From Apostichopus japonicus (Eukaryota; Echinodermata; Holothuroidea; Aspidochirotida; Stichopodidae): a DNA stretch of 64,000 nt. Shown here piece by piece: positions 1-11,846 of this stretch. The notes beneath the pieces are model-generated. The model was not told where the DNA came from. It did not search any database and worked only from the letters and a program-made list of their open reading frames with translations. The DNA is taken from positions 20,882,489 through 20,946,488 of the forward strand of contig NC_092572.1 in the NCBI RefSeq assembly GCF_037975245.1, in the 5' to 3' direction. The stretch's first letter is position 1, and each line of letters opens with the position of its first letter. A program made the position numbers and the translations under genes.

Positions 1-560
1 CCAGTCAGAGCTACTACTGCGCACAACATATCGAAGAGTCCGAACGGTTCTTTCAAAAGAGCCCAACTAACGAACCCAACCAGAATGAGGGATAAATAGG
101 TTATTGTCACAGTGTCCCCGACATCCAAATTACGCAGCGCTAAAGAGAAAAGTGTTAGGTAAGCTGACATGGCGAGACCCGCAATAAGAAGCCACGCGTA
201 CTGCTCGTTTGTTTTGGGGCGGGAAATGTTGTTTCTAACAAGAAGAAACGTAGCACATCCTGTCATGACGATTGCCATTAAGAAAGCGACAAGAAATGGA
301 CCGAGATCCCCAACAGCAATATCCATTTGAAAAGCTTGTCCGGAGTAAAATACAGCAGACAGCAGTGCGAACAGTATTCCTTTACTTCGACGACGAAAAA
401 CTGTGAATCGGTCCACATGAATGGCTTCGGGGTGCGTCGAATCGGGATCCACTGACGGACGTAAAGTGTTGATGCTGCAGGATGCATCCTTATTGTCCCC
501 GTCCTCTTTCAACAGGTCACCATCACTTATTTGCAGCTCACATTCTTCTTCGACCTTCAT
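1..560 (-). CDS. EamA/SLC35G-like membrane transporter, N-terminal part (cut by window edge)
   Basis: The minus strand reads open from an ATG at 558-560 to the window start, about 186 codons. The first ~65 residues are hydrophilic and acidic, ending in a basic stretch (RRRSK). After that come alternating hydrophobic segments: one starting GILFALLSAVFYSGQ, then ones around LVAFLMAIVMTGCATF, WLLIAGLAMSAYLTLF and VTITYLSLILVGFVSWALL, then the motif KEPFG. This order of short helices, with a helix-DVGD-helix-KEPFG block, is typical of the drug/metabolite (EamA) superfamily, and SLC35G/TMEM20 is the closest match I can suggest. Such proteins are ten-helix integral membrane carriers; the substrate cannot be told here. 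An in-frame TAA lies upstream at about 700, so 560 is the only in-frame start before it unless an upstream exon is spliced in. The C-terminal half lies outside the window. Confidence 0.72.
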   Translation of the reverse strand, partial: MKVEEECELQISDGDLLKEDGDNKDASCSINTLRPSVDPDSTHPEAIHVDRFTVFRRRSKGILFALLSAVFYSGQAFQMDIAVGDLGPFLVAFLMAIVMTGCATFLLVRNNISRPKTNEQYAWLLIAGLAMSAYLTLFSLALRNLDVGDTVTITYLSLILVGFVSWALLKEPFGLFDMLCAVVALT

Positions 561-690
561 ACTTCTCGCTTCATGTTTGCTTTTTTTTTCTTCGGATGAA
601 ATTGTTCTGCAGTTAGACGTCAAGAAACGTCCCACGGTGCCTGAAAACAATTTAGAGAAATTTGACGAACTACTACTCCCCACCAAATAG

Positions 691-1071
691 TGTTCGTCTG
701 TTTAAAGACAATTAATGACACTGAAGTTTGTCATAGTACCATAAAGAAAATTAATTTGCCTACATGTATTTATATTTTGTACTAATGTGAAAATTACAGG
801 GAAAGCTGAGGGAGGAAATCTAATATAAATATGACCATAGACAGCTTTTTACGATCACAGACAGAAAGGAATGTCATGCAGTGGCCGGACTAATGTGACC
901 CCTGAGACCATATATAGGCAGACCAGCTCTCCATCTGTGGATGAAGGACACTTAATTAATAACAGGTGCAAACTATAAATATATTAAAGGGCATGACAGT
1001 AATAATAATTCATAATTACGAATTAATAATTATATTAATAATTATCATAATATATATATATATATATATAA

Positions 1072-1102
<31 letters not shown>

Positions 1103-1169
1103 GTAGAAAAGATGAGGAAATGCCTTTAAATCCAACATAATATTTAGAATAGAATAGAAATAACTAAAC
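691..1169. other. Intergenic, AT-rich, no gene seen
   Basis: No coding signal seen. Contains short palindromic AATTAATAATTA motifs and a (TA)n microsatellite at about 1051-1101. It would contain the promoter of the transporter on the minus strand if the start at 560 is right. Confidence 0.5.
1051..1101. repeat. (TA)n microsatellite
   Basis: Two runs of alternating TA separated by AAATAAATA. Confidence 0.9.
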
Positions 1170-1590
1170 GCTACACAAATTTTCGGACACCCTGGTCCTT
1201 CGTCAGGCGTAAAAAGAGTGATTGAAATCACGATGGTCTACCGTAAGCCCCAGACTGCTCAAAGTGCTTAAACCCGGAAAGAAAAGCCATATCCCTATTG
1301 AGACCATGACAGTGTGAACGTACTTTAAGGATCAATTCGACTTCCTTCTAGTTTCTTTTATTATGGTCAGACAAATTACCCAGGATTATGGCAAACTTAA
1401 GACAGTCCATATTGTGTTGTAGAAGATTAAAATGTTCAGCCACTGGAAAACTAGTTTTGTTGAGTCTGTTTGTGCTTTTGTGATTGTTAAGTCGTAAACG
1501 AAAGGGAGTGGAGGTTTGTCTCAGTGTGAGTGGGCAAAATGCAACTTTTGCCCTCAAAGTCAAACTTTCTGGCCCGCTTAACACACATTC
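1170..1590 (-). mobile_element. Penelope-like element remnant, GIY-YIG endonuclease C-terminal part
   Basis: Minus-strand translation (1348-1584) contains FRLRLNNHKS, then PVAEHFN and a following H...CLKFAIILGN. This matches the R-F-N-N-H-K-S...P-V-A-x-H-F-N...H...L-K motif row of the GIY-YIG endonuclease of Penelope-like retroelements. Downstream on the same strand another frame reads HGLNRD, then DQGVRKF near 1150-1210, the usual end of these elements. The frame is broken and no reverse transcriptase precedes it, so this is a 3' fragment. It abuts the (TA)n tract. Confidence 0.65.
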
Positions 1591-2029
1591 TGATATACAT
1601 ATATATTATATATGTGTATTATATCCGTTTGTGTTCTGATTCTTTTTAGTTTTGTTATACACTGTAGATTCGTCCTGTAAGATTTTATGAAGCTCTACTA
1701 AATATTAGCTTAAGAGCCGGTATGCTGAGAGAGCAAAACAGTTGCAGTTTGCCCACTCACAATGCGCCTTTTCTTCTCCACAACTTGCGTCTTTTAAAGC
1801 TTCCTACTTACCCGAGAAGCTAAAAAGGATTTTAGGAAAGAAGAAAGTTTTAAAGTTTTAACTATTGCATAAATGTTTTAGTTCTACGTGGTAATATCAG
1901 AAAATTTCCATTGTACCTCTGTTTGTGTACATACTCTCTTTCCTATTAGCTTTAGAACAGGTATGCTGACATTTATGCAATGACAAAATACTTTAAGCTT
2001 GGATTTTTATAGCCTACGTCACATTTTCT
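1591..2029. other. Intergenic, no gene seen
   Basis: AT-rich DNA with two related phrases (TATTAGCTT.AGA.C.GGTATGCTGA near 1703 and 1946), suggesting a weak direct repeat. No coding or RNA gene recognised. Confidence 0.4.
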
Positions 2030-4110
2030 TTGATTATTGTTGGGAATAACCACCAAAAAATCCTCTAGTTACACCATTGTAAAACACATATCTGCATTTT
2101 CGGTCTGCACTTTAACAGTGCAAAAAGCTCAAACCCAACCACTTGTTGACACATTTAGGTTTAAATGCGTCCAAAACAATTCTTCACTTTTCCCACTATT
2201 TCTGCCATTGTCAAAAATATTTCTGCATTTTTGACATGCTTAGTGAAAATAGCTTCAACCACCTTGGGGCATATTAGCTGAAAAGCCCCCAAACCTCTTC
2301 TACAACTTCACTTGACAAAATCATCTAGTTTTGCCATTGTAAAACTAGAGCACTAATGGTGCAGAAGCTCATACCTTTTTGAGCTGAAAAATGTAGGGCC
2401 CACAAAACCAATTTTGGGCCCATGAGGGATACCCCCCCCCCCCTCCGTTAGCAGAGTCCTGGCCACACCACTGGCTATAATTCCTATTTTCCCCCTTTAA
2501 ATCCTATTTTACCCACTCTCTCAAACAATACCATGCACTGACCTACCCTATTAAACTTTCTCCCCTCTACCTTAGCAGACATAACTTCACAAGCACTCCC
2601 TACAAGACATAACTTCACAAGCTGCCTACATACCTCAGGCTCAAAGACTTCTAAGAATCGGCAAGTGCTGATTGGCTATAGGGCTCTCATGCTTACAGTT
2701 CAACAGTTAATAACAACTCCCAGTGCTGCTTTAATTCCACTAACAGCCTCTGCAGAGCTTAACCACAAATGTAAACAAAAACTGCAGACACTGGGAGACA
2801 AATTAAAGGAGCTTTGGCAAAAAGTGAAGGCTCAGATTTTTTTTAAACAATGGGGATTAATTGTAATTAATTAACTTTTGACCAAAATTTTTTAGGCATC
2901 ACCTTATTCATACACAATCCAACAATCATCAGTTCAACTTTGAATATGATCCATCAAAATCTTGAGGAGATTGAGATATTTGAAAATATTACAAAGAATG
3001 ACCCCCGATGATCCCCTAAATGACATTTGACCTCAATTTTCCGAACACCCCTCGTAACTCTCATCCCGAGGAACATTGTGACCAAGTTTCATTATAATTG
3101 GCCATACACTGTACGAACAGGAGCAATTTGAAAATATAGGGCCGCGGCCCGGGCCACAAAAGACCCCTAGTTGATCTTTGATCTCAAATTCATGAACACC
3201 CTGAAGGTAAAACTACCATAGTACTATCGTGACAAACCCTCAACATTGTACCATGGAATCTGTAGGAGAAGAAGCATTTTGCGTATTTCCACAAAATGGC
3301 CCATTACGGCCCACAGGTGACCTTTGACCCCAAATTTTGGACCATCTCTGATGGCCCTATACCCAATGGTCCTTGTGTCCAAGTTTCATGAAATTCCATC
3401 AAACACTGTGCGAGTGGGAGCGGTTTTACCAATTGTTGACGGATAGAGTGATAGACGCCGCACTGTAACAATAGCTCACACCAGCATGCTGGTATGAGCT
3501 AAAAACAACCTTTCCACGTTTTCGACCTGTATTTAGTGTAAAAAAGCCTCAAGACACATCCCCACACCTTTGCTGGCACATATTGCCTGGAATGCACCTG
3601 CCAAAAACACTTCTTTTCCCTCCCATAGCACCCTAGTTCCGTGTTTGTTAAAAATACATTTCCACGTTTTCGACCTGCATTTTGGCGCATATTGACTGAA
3701 ATGCGCCAAAAACTCTTAACCCTCCCTGGTAAAAATCCTCTAGTATCGCCACTGTAAAAAACATTGCGGCATTTTTGACTGGCATTTAGTGAGAGAAAAA
3801 ACTTATACCCCCACTCATTCTTGGCGCACTACAGCTGAAATGCGCTTAAAACACTTTTTCACCCTCCCTTGACAAAATCATCTAGTTTCGCCATTGTATA
3901 AAAAACATTCCGCATTTTCGACCTGCAATTAGGGAAAAGCCTACAACCCCATCACCTTCTTCTTGACTGAAATGCGCCGTAAACTCTTGACAAAATTCTC
4001 TAGTTTTGCCATTCATTGTGTAAACAAACATTTCCACGTTTTCGACCTGTATTTAGTTTAAAAAAATAGCCCTTCCCACACCTCCTGGCGCATATTGGCT
4101 AAAATGAGCT
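2030..4110. repeat. Degenerate tandem array (~110-200 bp units), interrupted
   Basis: Units share TCTAGTTTYGCCATTGTAAAA, then CATTTTCGACCTGCATTTAG, then a phrase like TGGCGCATATTGRCTGAAATG and CTTCACCCTCCCTTGACAAA. Copies are readable near 2060, 2200, 2320, 3505, 3660, 3750, 3885, 3990 and 4035. The array is split between about 2355 and 3500 by unrelated sequence. Confidence 0.75.
2355..3500. mobile_element. Insertion splitting the tandem array; dispersed non-coding repeat
   Basis: Sequence unlike the surrounding array starts after GCCATTGTAAAACTAGAG and ends before AACAACCTTTCCACG. It holds phrases such as TGACCTTTGACCCCAAATTT and GTCCAAGTTTCATGAAATTC, and ends with a hairpin-like CCAGCATGCTGG and GTATGAGCTAAA. 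AGCTCATACC occurs near its left end and GGTATGAGCT at its right end, giving 10-bp inverted ends. No transposase frame seen. Confidence 0.5.
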
Positions 4111-4499
4111 AAAAAAATTTCTTCACCCTCCCTTGACAAAAAACTCATCCTCATATGCAACTCATCCTAGACTCATCCTATGTAGCAAGATCAATAACGC
4201 AGAAACCGTTGATATCAAACCCGGTATCTCGATTACCAAACTCGGTTTATCGATTTCCGCGGTTTCGGGTTATCGACCTGGCCTGTTGTCTTCTTCAAAT
4301 AGAGCAGTAATCATTTTGTTATTTCTTAGACCCAAGCGAATATAATAGTGAATTCGCTTCACACGATTTGCCTCCATTGTCATCCAGCAGAACCTAACAA
4401 TGGGTGCCCAAAGTCAACGTACACATTAATTCTTATATCTTATATCTAGATTCACATAAGCTCCACAATCAAGTAGGTCTCTACGTTCAAATAATATTC
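4111..4499. other. Intergenic, no gene seen
   Basis: A short passage of repeated TCGATTTCCGCGG-like and ATCTCGATTACC phrases near 4220-4275; nothing coding recognised. Confidence 0.35.
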
Positions 4500-4962
4500 T
4501 TAAATTTATAAACTGATCATTCCACGTACACAGAGGGTCACTTTTGCTTCAAGAGCAATAAGTGTATTTGGCGCCGAGCAATGGAATAAATTACCTAACC
4601 ATGTCAAACAATCTGAGAATCTTGCAATTTTTAAAAGAAAACTCAATACATATTTATTTCCTAGCTAATAACTTTTATACTCAATTTTTCAATTTTTTAA
4701 TATTTGCATTCATTCTATTTCATATTTTTTTAATTTTCTTTTAGATTTTTTATAACAAATTGCATTTTCTATTTTTCTCTGTTTTTCTTAGCATTTGTAT
4801 ATTTTTGTACATTCATCTAGTATATTTTTCTACGCCATTTGAGATCTTATTTTCTTTTGAATGGTTTATTCTTTCTTAGTATTTTGTTGTAAAGCGCAAC
4901 CGAAAACTTTGTTGGGGTTGCGCTATATGAAATTCAATAAATAATAATAATAATAATAATTC
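4500..4962 (+). mobile_element. 3' end of an L2/CR1-like non-LTR retrotransposon
   Basis: Plus-strand translation near 4548-4665 reads AISVFGAEQWNKLPNHVKQ, then LAIFKRKLNTYLF. This is the characteristic extreme C-terminus of Jockey/L2/CR1-clade reverse transcriptase ORFs (A-x-x-W-N-x-L-P...F-K-x-x-L). The 3' UTR ends in a stem-loop, GTAAAGCGCAACC...GGTTGCGCTATATG, followed by (AATAAT)n at about 4936-4962, the expected tail. The 5' part is missing, as usual for truncated LINE copies. Confidence 0.75.
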
Positions 4963-5190
4963 TTACTGTATACGACTAATTTTAATAACTGATTATTAAT
5001 TCGTTATTACGAATTACTAATTAGTAATAACGGATTATTAATTCGTAATAACAAATTATTAATTTGAATTACAAATTATTAATTCGTTATAACGGATTAT
5101 TAATTAGTAATTATAATGAATTCGTAATTACGAATTATTATTTCGTAAATACGAAATATTAATTCGTAATTACGAATTAAAAATATATTT
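4963..5190. repeat. AT-rich palindromic simple repeat
   Basis: Repeated AATTCGTAATAACGAATTATT-like palindromes of about 16-20 bp. Adjoins the LINE tail; probably secondary simple-repeat growth. Confidence 0.6.
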
Positions 5191-5688
5191 TGTTTGGCAC
5201 TAATGGGCTTTGGTAGAATCCAGTTCAGTTCTGCTCTCACTACAAATCTGTCTTCATCTATTCGTTCGCCTTGTCCATCCATCCCTCTTAGCTGTATTGT
5301 ACTTAGTACAAGCTTACCATTCCTGACGGAAAATAACGGTCAGCTTTGTTAATACTGAAATTCCCATGCACTCTACGGTAGTTATCACGCTACTCAAAAC
5401 AAATCCCTGCTCAGGCTAGGCGGCATACACACAGTATAATAACAATCCAATATTACTTTCACACAAACTATACAAGTGATCCATTTATTCCTTACTTATT
5501 TACTAACAACAAGTCATCAACGCATTGAACCAACATTAAAAAAAAACCCCATAAGGTATGATTTGAAGACGATCTTACCTAGAGAAGAGAGAACGATGAA
5601 AACTTGATGTACTTCAATAATGAGTTCTCACTCAATATTTGGGGCTTCGTTGACATGATCACACAACATGATCTTTAACGAAACATAT
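5191..5688. other. Intergenic, no gene seen
   Basis: Unique-looking DNA between the AT-rich repeat and the foldback element; no coding signal recognised. Confidence 0.4.
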
Positions 5689-8600
5689 CACCGGTGTGAA
5701 GTTAGATACTTATTCCCCGTTCCTCGTTCGACATTCGCGAATGAGTAACTGAGCTACCTATTCAGTTACGTATTCGATCATGGTATCGACGTAACACCTC
5801 TGGCAAGACAAAAGCTTTATTACAAGATGTTCAACATTTGGTCGTGGAAAGAGGTTATCTATGGCCCATGGGTCATATGAACTCTAATGACTATGAAGAA
5901 GGGTACCATAATGCATCTTGCAAGGTCCAAATAGTTCTTGACCAACTAAAATGACCACTACTTCATCAGTTCTTAAATTAATGTAACGGGACCTGAAAAA
6001 ATCACTTGAGGCCCTAATCAAGACTAGCACGCCTTGGACCACCTAACCAATGGGTCATATGAATTCTTAACACATTGCAGAAGGATACCATAATGCGTCT
6101 TGCCCGGTCCAAAGAGTGCTTGACCAACTAAAATGACCACTAAATCAACAATTTTTTAAATGAATGTAACGGGAACTGAAATAAAAACATTTGGGCCCTA
6201 ATCAAAACAGGCACGCCTTGTACCACCAAACCAATGGGTCATAGGAACTCTAAAGACATTGAAGAAGGGTACCATGATGCGTCTTGCCCGGTCCAAAGAG
6301 TGCTTGACCAATTTAAATGACCACTAAATCATTACTTCTTTAATGAGTGTAACGGGACCACAAAAAAGCTTTGGGCCCTTATCCATGCAGCACGCCTTAG
6401 ATCACCAAACCGATGGTTAAAATGAACTCTGAGGACATTGTAGAAGGATACCATAATGCGTTTTGCCCGGTCCAAAGAGTGCTTGACCAATTTAAATGAC
6501 CACTAAATCATTACTTCTTTAATGAGTGTAACGGGACCACAAAAAAGTTTTGGGCCCTAAACCATGCAGCACGCCTTGGACCACCCAACCAATGGGTCAT
6601 AAGAACTCTAAGGAAATTGTAGTAGGATACCATAATGCGTCTTGCCCGGTCCAAAGAGTGCTTGACCAATTTAAATGACCACTAAATCATTACTTCTTTA
6701 ATGAGTGTAACGGGACCACAAAAAAGTTTTGGGCCCTAACCATGCAGCACGCCTTGGACCACCCAACCAATGGGTCATAAGAACTCTAAGGAAATTGTAG
6801 AAGAGTACCATGATGCGTCTTGCCCGGTCCAAAGAGTGCTTGACCAATTTAAATGACCACTAAATCATTACTTTTTTAATGAATGTAACGGGACCACGAA
6901 AAAGCCGCCCTTATCCATGCAGCACGCTTTTGATCACCAAACCGATGGTTGCCGTGAACTCTAAGGACATTGTAGAAGAGTACCATAATGCGTCTTGCCC
7001 GGTCCAAAGAGTGCTTGACCAATTTAAATGACCATTAAATCATTACTTCTTTAATGAGTGAAACGGGACCTGAAAAAGCTTTGAGCCCTTATCCATGCAG
7101 CACGCCTTGGATCACCAAACCGATGATTAAAATGAACTCTAAAGACATTGTAGAGGAGTACAATAATGCGTCTTGCCCGATCCAAAGAGTGCTTGACCAT
7201 TTAAATGACCACTAAATCATTACTTCTTTAATGAGTGAAACGGGACCACGAAAAAGCTTTGGGCCCTAAACCATGCAGCACGCCTTGGACCACCCAACCA
7301 ATGGGTCATAGGAACTCTAAGGAAATTGTAGAAGAGTACCATAATGCGTCTTGTCCGGTCCAAAGTGTGCTTGACCAATTTAAATGACCATTAAATCATT
7401 ACTTCTTTAATGAGTGAAACGGGACCTGAAAAAGCTTTGAGCCCTTATCCATGCAGCACGCCTTGGATCACCAAACCGATGATTAAAATGAACTCTAAAG
7501 ACATTGTAGAGGAGTACAATAATGCGTCTTGCCCGATCCAAAGAGTGCTTGACCATTTAAATGACCACTAAATCATTACTTCTTTAATGAGTGAAACGGG
7601 ACCACGAAAAAGCTTTGGGCCCTAAACCATGCAGCACGCCTTGGACCACCCAACCAGTGGGTCATAGAAAGTCCAAGGACATTGTAGAAGGGTACCATAA
7701 TGCGTCTTGCCCGGTCCAAAGAGTGCTTGACCAATTTAAATCAGAATCTTTCAGAATCTACGAAGGGGGTTACAGCGTTCACAACCACTTTCAAGAAAAG
7801 GGACGTGAACACTTCTTTGTTCTTTAAATCTGTAAATATAAGACGGGTCTACGGGTGAAATGAATAAAAGAAATAAAATTAAGTTCTATGAACGAATAAT
7901 TGAAACAAAAACGTTTTCAGTGCGTTGCCAGTCTACAGAAATCACTTCATTCTGAAATTGTAGTTGCGCTAAGGTCCTCCCCCCCCCCCCAAAAAAAAAT
8001 AAATAAGAAAGAAAGAGTGCGCGTGTGTTTCTCCGAAATGGGAAGGAAACTTTGTATGCTGATGATTGTAAAGCACCAATCAGCATTAAACTTGCGAGCC
8101 AAAGGTGTTGCTTTTGTTTTGTATCACCACACTGGAACACAGACGTACAGTTGAAATTCAAAAAAGAAGATAGTGACGAATGTACTGGATAATGATTCTG
8201 CGTTAGTCGTTTGTATTGGTAAAACACTCTTTGGACCGGGCAAGACGCATTATGGAACTCTTCAACAATGTCCTTAGAATTCATATGACCCATTGGTTGG
8301 GTGGTCCGAGGCGTGCTGGTTTTGATTATGCCCTTGCGTGCGTTTTTTTGGTCCCGTTTACATTCATTTACGAAGTGATGATGTAGTGGTCATTTTAATT
8401 GGTCAAGCACTCTTTGGACCGGGCAAGACGCATTATGGTACTCTTCTACAATGTCCTTAGAGTTCATGTTAACCATCGGTTTGGTGATCCAAGGCGTGCT
8501 GCATGGATTAGGGCCCAAAGCTTTTTCGTGGTCCCGTTACTCTAATTAAAGAAGTAATGATTTAGCGGACATATAAATTGGTCAAGCACTCTTTGGACCG

Positions 8601-9544
8601 GGCAAGACGCATCATGGTACCGTTCTAAAATGTCTTTGGACTTCCTATGACCTATTGGTTAGGTGGTCCAATGTGTGCTGCATGGATTAGGGCCCAAAGC
8701 TTTTTTGTGGTCCCGTTTCACTAATTAAAGAAGTTTTGAGTTAGCGGTCATTTAAATTGGCCAAGCACTCTTTGGACCGGACAAGACGCATTATGGTACC
8801 GTTCTAAAATGTCCTTGGACTTCCTATGACCTATTGGTTTGGTGGTCCAAGGCGTGCTGCATGGATTAGGGCCCAAAGCTTTTTTTGTGGTCTCGTTACA
8901 CTAATTAAAGAAGTAATAATTTAGCAGTCATTTAAATTGGTCAAGCACTCTTTGGACCGGGCAAGACGCATTATGGTACCCTTCTACGTTGTCATTAGAG
9001 TTCATGTTAACCATCGGTTTGGTGATCCAAGGCGTGCTGCATCGATTAGGGCCCAAAGCTTTTTCGGGGTCCCGTTACACTCATTAAAGAAGTAATGATT
9101 TAGTGGTCAATTAAATTGGTCAAGCACTCTTTGGACCGGGCATGACGCATTATGGTACCCTTCTACAATGTCTTTAGAATTCCTATGACCCAATGGTTTG
9201 GTGGTACAAGGCGTGCTGGTTTGATTAGGGCCCAAATGTTTTTATTTCAGTTCTCGTTACATTCATTTAAAAAAATTGTTGATTTAGTGGTCATTTTAGT
9301 TGGTCAAGAACTATTTGGACCGGGCAAGATACATCATGGTACCCTTCTACATAGTCATTAGAGTTCATATGACCCATAGATAAACTTTCCACGACCAAAT
9401 GTTGAACATCTGTAATAAAGCTTTTGTCTTGCCAGAGGTGTTACGTCGATACCATGATCGAATACGTAACTGAATAGGTAGCAGTTACTCATTCGCGAAT
9501 ATCGAACGAGGAACAGGGAATAAGTATCTAACTTCACACCGGTG
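5689..9544. mobile_element. Foldback-type element with long tandem-repeat inverted arms
   Basis: The left edge reads CACCGGTGTGAAGTTAGATA and the right edge is its reverse complement, ending TATCTAACTTCACACCGGTG. About 200 bp of outer arm is unique and inverted (5689-5880 against 9370-9544). Inside, ~180-bp units with the core CTTGCCCGGTCCAAAGAGTG repeat about 11 times on the left arm (5910-7740) and about 7 times, inverted, on the right arm (8220-9330). The central ~470 bp (7745-8215) is single copy with no recognisable protein. CACCGGTG occurs at both ends (5689-5696, 9537-9544). It may be an 8-bp target duplication around an element starting TGAAGTTAG and ending CTAACTTCA, or simply part of the inverted repeat, since it is itself palindromic. 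Confidence 0.85.
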
Positions 9545-10179
9545 TTTGTATACTACTGTCCTTGGCCTTGGCCTTATCGATACCGTCAGATAAGAACTGA
9601 GTGTTAGTTTATCACCACTATCTAGTGCGAGAGTATATGGAACGCGGAAAGGGAAAACTGATTTCGTTGCTAAGTTTAACGTAAGTTTAAACAACTAAAC
9701 GACGTAAGTTAAGACAACGTATTTTAAACACAATCCTCGCATTAAATTACATTACACAACACATGCCTAGGTAGGGTCAGTTTTCATCCAAATTTAAATG
9801 AGAAACGATTTACGAAAGCCAGATTTGCATATTGGGTATATCAATAATTAAATTCAATACACTGACATCCCCCCCCCCCCCGTGTCATTCAACAATTTGC
9901 AATGGCAATGCCGATGTAATTTCTTTACTGCTCGAAATCCTGGAATGATGCATGCGAATCGAATACTGTAAATTACACAAATTTGCACTAACATAGTAAC
10001 ACATTAAATCCATTGTTACAGAATACAGCACTCGGCAGTTTCGGTAGGGGGGGGGGGTATGTTCAGCCCCCAATATATGCCAAGTGCTCCAAGAAGTCGG
10101 GACCGCGGGAAGAATTTCGAAGTGGGTGCTGAACATATTCTTGATCGATCCAAAGACAATATACTAAAAACTTTAGTAG
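9545..10179. other. Intergenic, no gene seen
   Basis: Contains poly-C (9870-9881) and poly-G (10047-10056) runs; no gene recognised. Confidence 0.4.
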
Positions 10180-10700
10180 GAAAGAACTGTCTAGATGCGA
10201 TTTATTGTTACCAGAGGTGTCATTTTTGCTGATCTAGGATTTCCTTTTTGCTTAAATTTCGACGCGCCGCGCCAACTGATGGTGGCACACCGCCTAAAAA
10301 GTGACGTATAAGCTTCAGTTGTACATCAACATATAAGTTCTTCTGTCCATCCTCCCTAAATTTACACACGTTCATTAATTGTTTAGATGCAATCAGTAAA
10401 GCCTATATGGGTGTTAATTTTACCGATCTAAGGGTACCTTGCATCGAAAATTTCGACGCTCCTTGCCAACCGATGATGGCCCTCTGCTTAGATATTGACG
10501 TATAACAAAAGTTGTACATCACCATCTGACCATATGTTCTAATTGCAGACATGAGATCCATATTTCAAGGATGGGTACATGCAGCTAAGAGCACTCGGGA
10601 AGTGCCGTTTCCGGCCATCTGGAGGGTTTGTAAAGCCAAAAAGTCTCTTGTACGCTACGCGCCAACTGATGGTGGCGCTCTGCTTAGATAGTCTAGCTGG
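10180..10700 (+). repeat. ~198-bp tandem repeat, two units and a partial third
   Basis: Units start near 10186 (TGTCTAGATGCGATT) and 10381 (TGTTTAGATGCAATC). Both contain GCCAACTGATGGTGGC- or GCCAACCGATGATGGC-like cores and GACGTATAA, followed by GTTGTACATCA. A third partial core is near 10660. A similar core, inverted, occurs at about 23665-23700. Confidence 0.7.
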
Positions 10701-10925
10701 CAGGTTTGCCCCACCCCCCACCCCTCTCTCACAACTCAAAGCCCGCCCAAGTTTATGTGTAATGAGCTTACATGAAGGCTTACATCGCGATCCCCAACAC
10801 CACCGCAGAACACAGGTAAATTGATGTCTCTCCTATAGTCCTACTGTACTTTGATTCCTGGCTAACCAGTTGAGCCAACGTAACGGCTTACACCAACCGT
10901 AATCCGAATCAGAGATTGTTTGTAC

Positions 10926-10955
10926 CAGGGAGCTGCTACTCTTTAGCAGCTCCCT
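10926..10955. mobile_element. Ultra-short palindrome with 8-bp direct repeats (hAT-like terminal-repeat pair)
   Basis: A 30-31 bp hairpin starts CAGGGAGCTGCTA and ends TAGCAGCTCCCTG, with a 5-nt loop. It is flanked by GTTTGTAC at 10918-10925 and 10956-10963. CAGGG ends and an 8-bp duplication match hAT-type transposition of an element with no interior. Confidence 0.6.
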
Positions 10956-10963
10956 GTTTGTAC

Positions 10964-11846
10964 GGAGGGCCAAGGTTCAAAGGTGTTATGCATATTACTA
11001 AGACGCCGTGTTTTCGAATTGCAAGACTCCGGGTGACCTGTTCTTGAAAGCATCACTTGTGAACCTGCCTCAACTCGATAAGCCATCGGGCCCGTCACAG
11101 CAAGTACATGTTAACTTGACTTAGGAAATCTGCTCGAATGTTTCAATTATCACTGTATTGGCTTTGTGACTTGTGATGATTGAGACCTTACATTGAAAGG
11201 TAGGACACGGTGTTTGGCTGTAGTTTATTTAACGTTAGGCTAGTAAGGGCCATATTCTTTGCGTAGGGCCCAAAAGGCGACAGACAAAAGCTAGGCTATA
11301 CCTACTAAGGAACACTGCATTACAGGGAAGTGTGTACAGCCTAGGCAACAACTACAAAAGGTCCAAAATATTGCTGCTACGCAATGCCAGTGTGTATTAT
11401 TACTGTGGCTTGCTGGGACTTGGATGGACGAAGTCGCCATGATCCATCATCTCTGGTACTCCACCATGTTTTCTGACTTTCGTGTTGAAGTTTGTATTTT
11501 GACTTTATTTTAACAGTACATGATATGAAAAACTTCAAAGAATGATTTAGGCTAGGCCTAACAAGTTATGCAAGGCAGCGGGGCATAGAATGAATTTCTG
11601 ACTATATAGGTATTTGCCTACAATGAAAAGCAGTACGTCTTAAACAAACAAATTACCCGAAGGAAGATAAAAATAACATAGACCTTTTCCTAGCCATCCA
11701 AGTGTTTCATTCTTTGGAACTGAAAACTTTAAACCATGAAATCAGACGTGTGTAGTTTTTGTTATGTGAAGATATGGCCTAGGCCTATGCCTAAAAATAT
11801 TAGGACTACCATGTTTCTTCACATTGTCAAGACTGTTGTTTCTTAA
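10964..11846. other. Intergenic, no gene seen
   Basis: Contains scattered GGCCTA-rich phrases; no gene recognised. Confidence 0.35.

Noticed and set aside
7591-8293. Open frames of 78-135 codons in and around the foldback centre
   Set aside because: They run through the tandem repeat units and a homopolymer; no recognisable domain, and the same phrases appear in all repeat copies on both strands.
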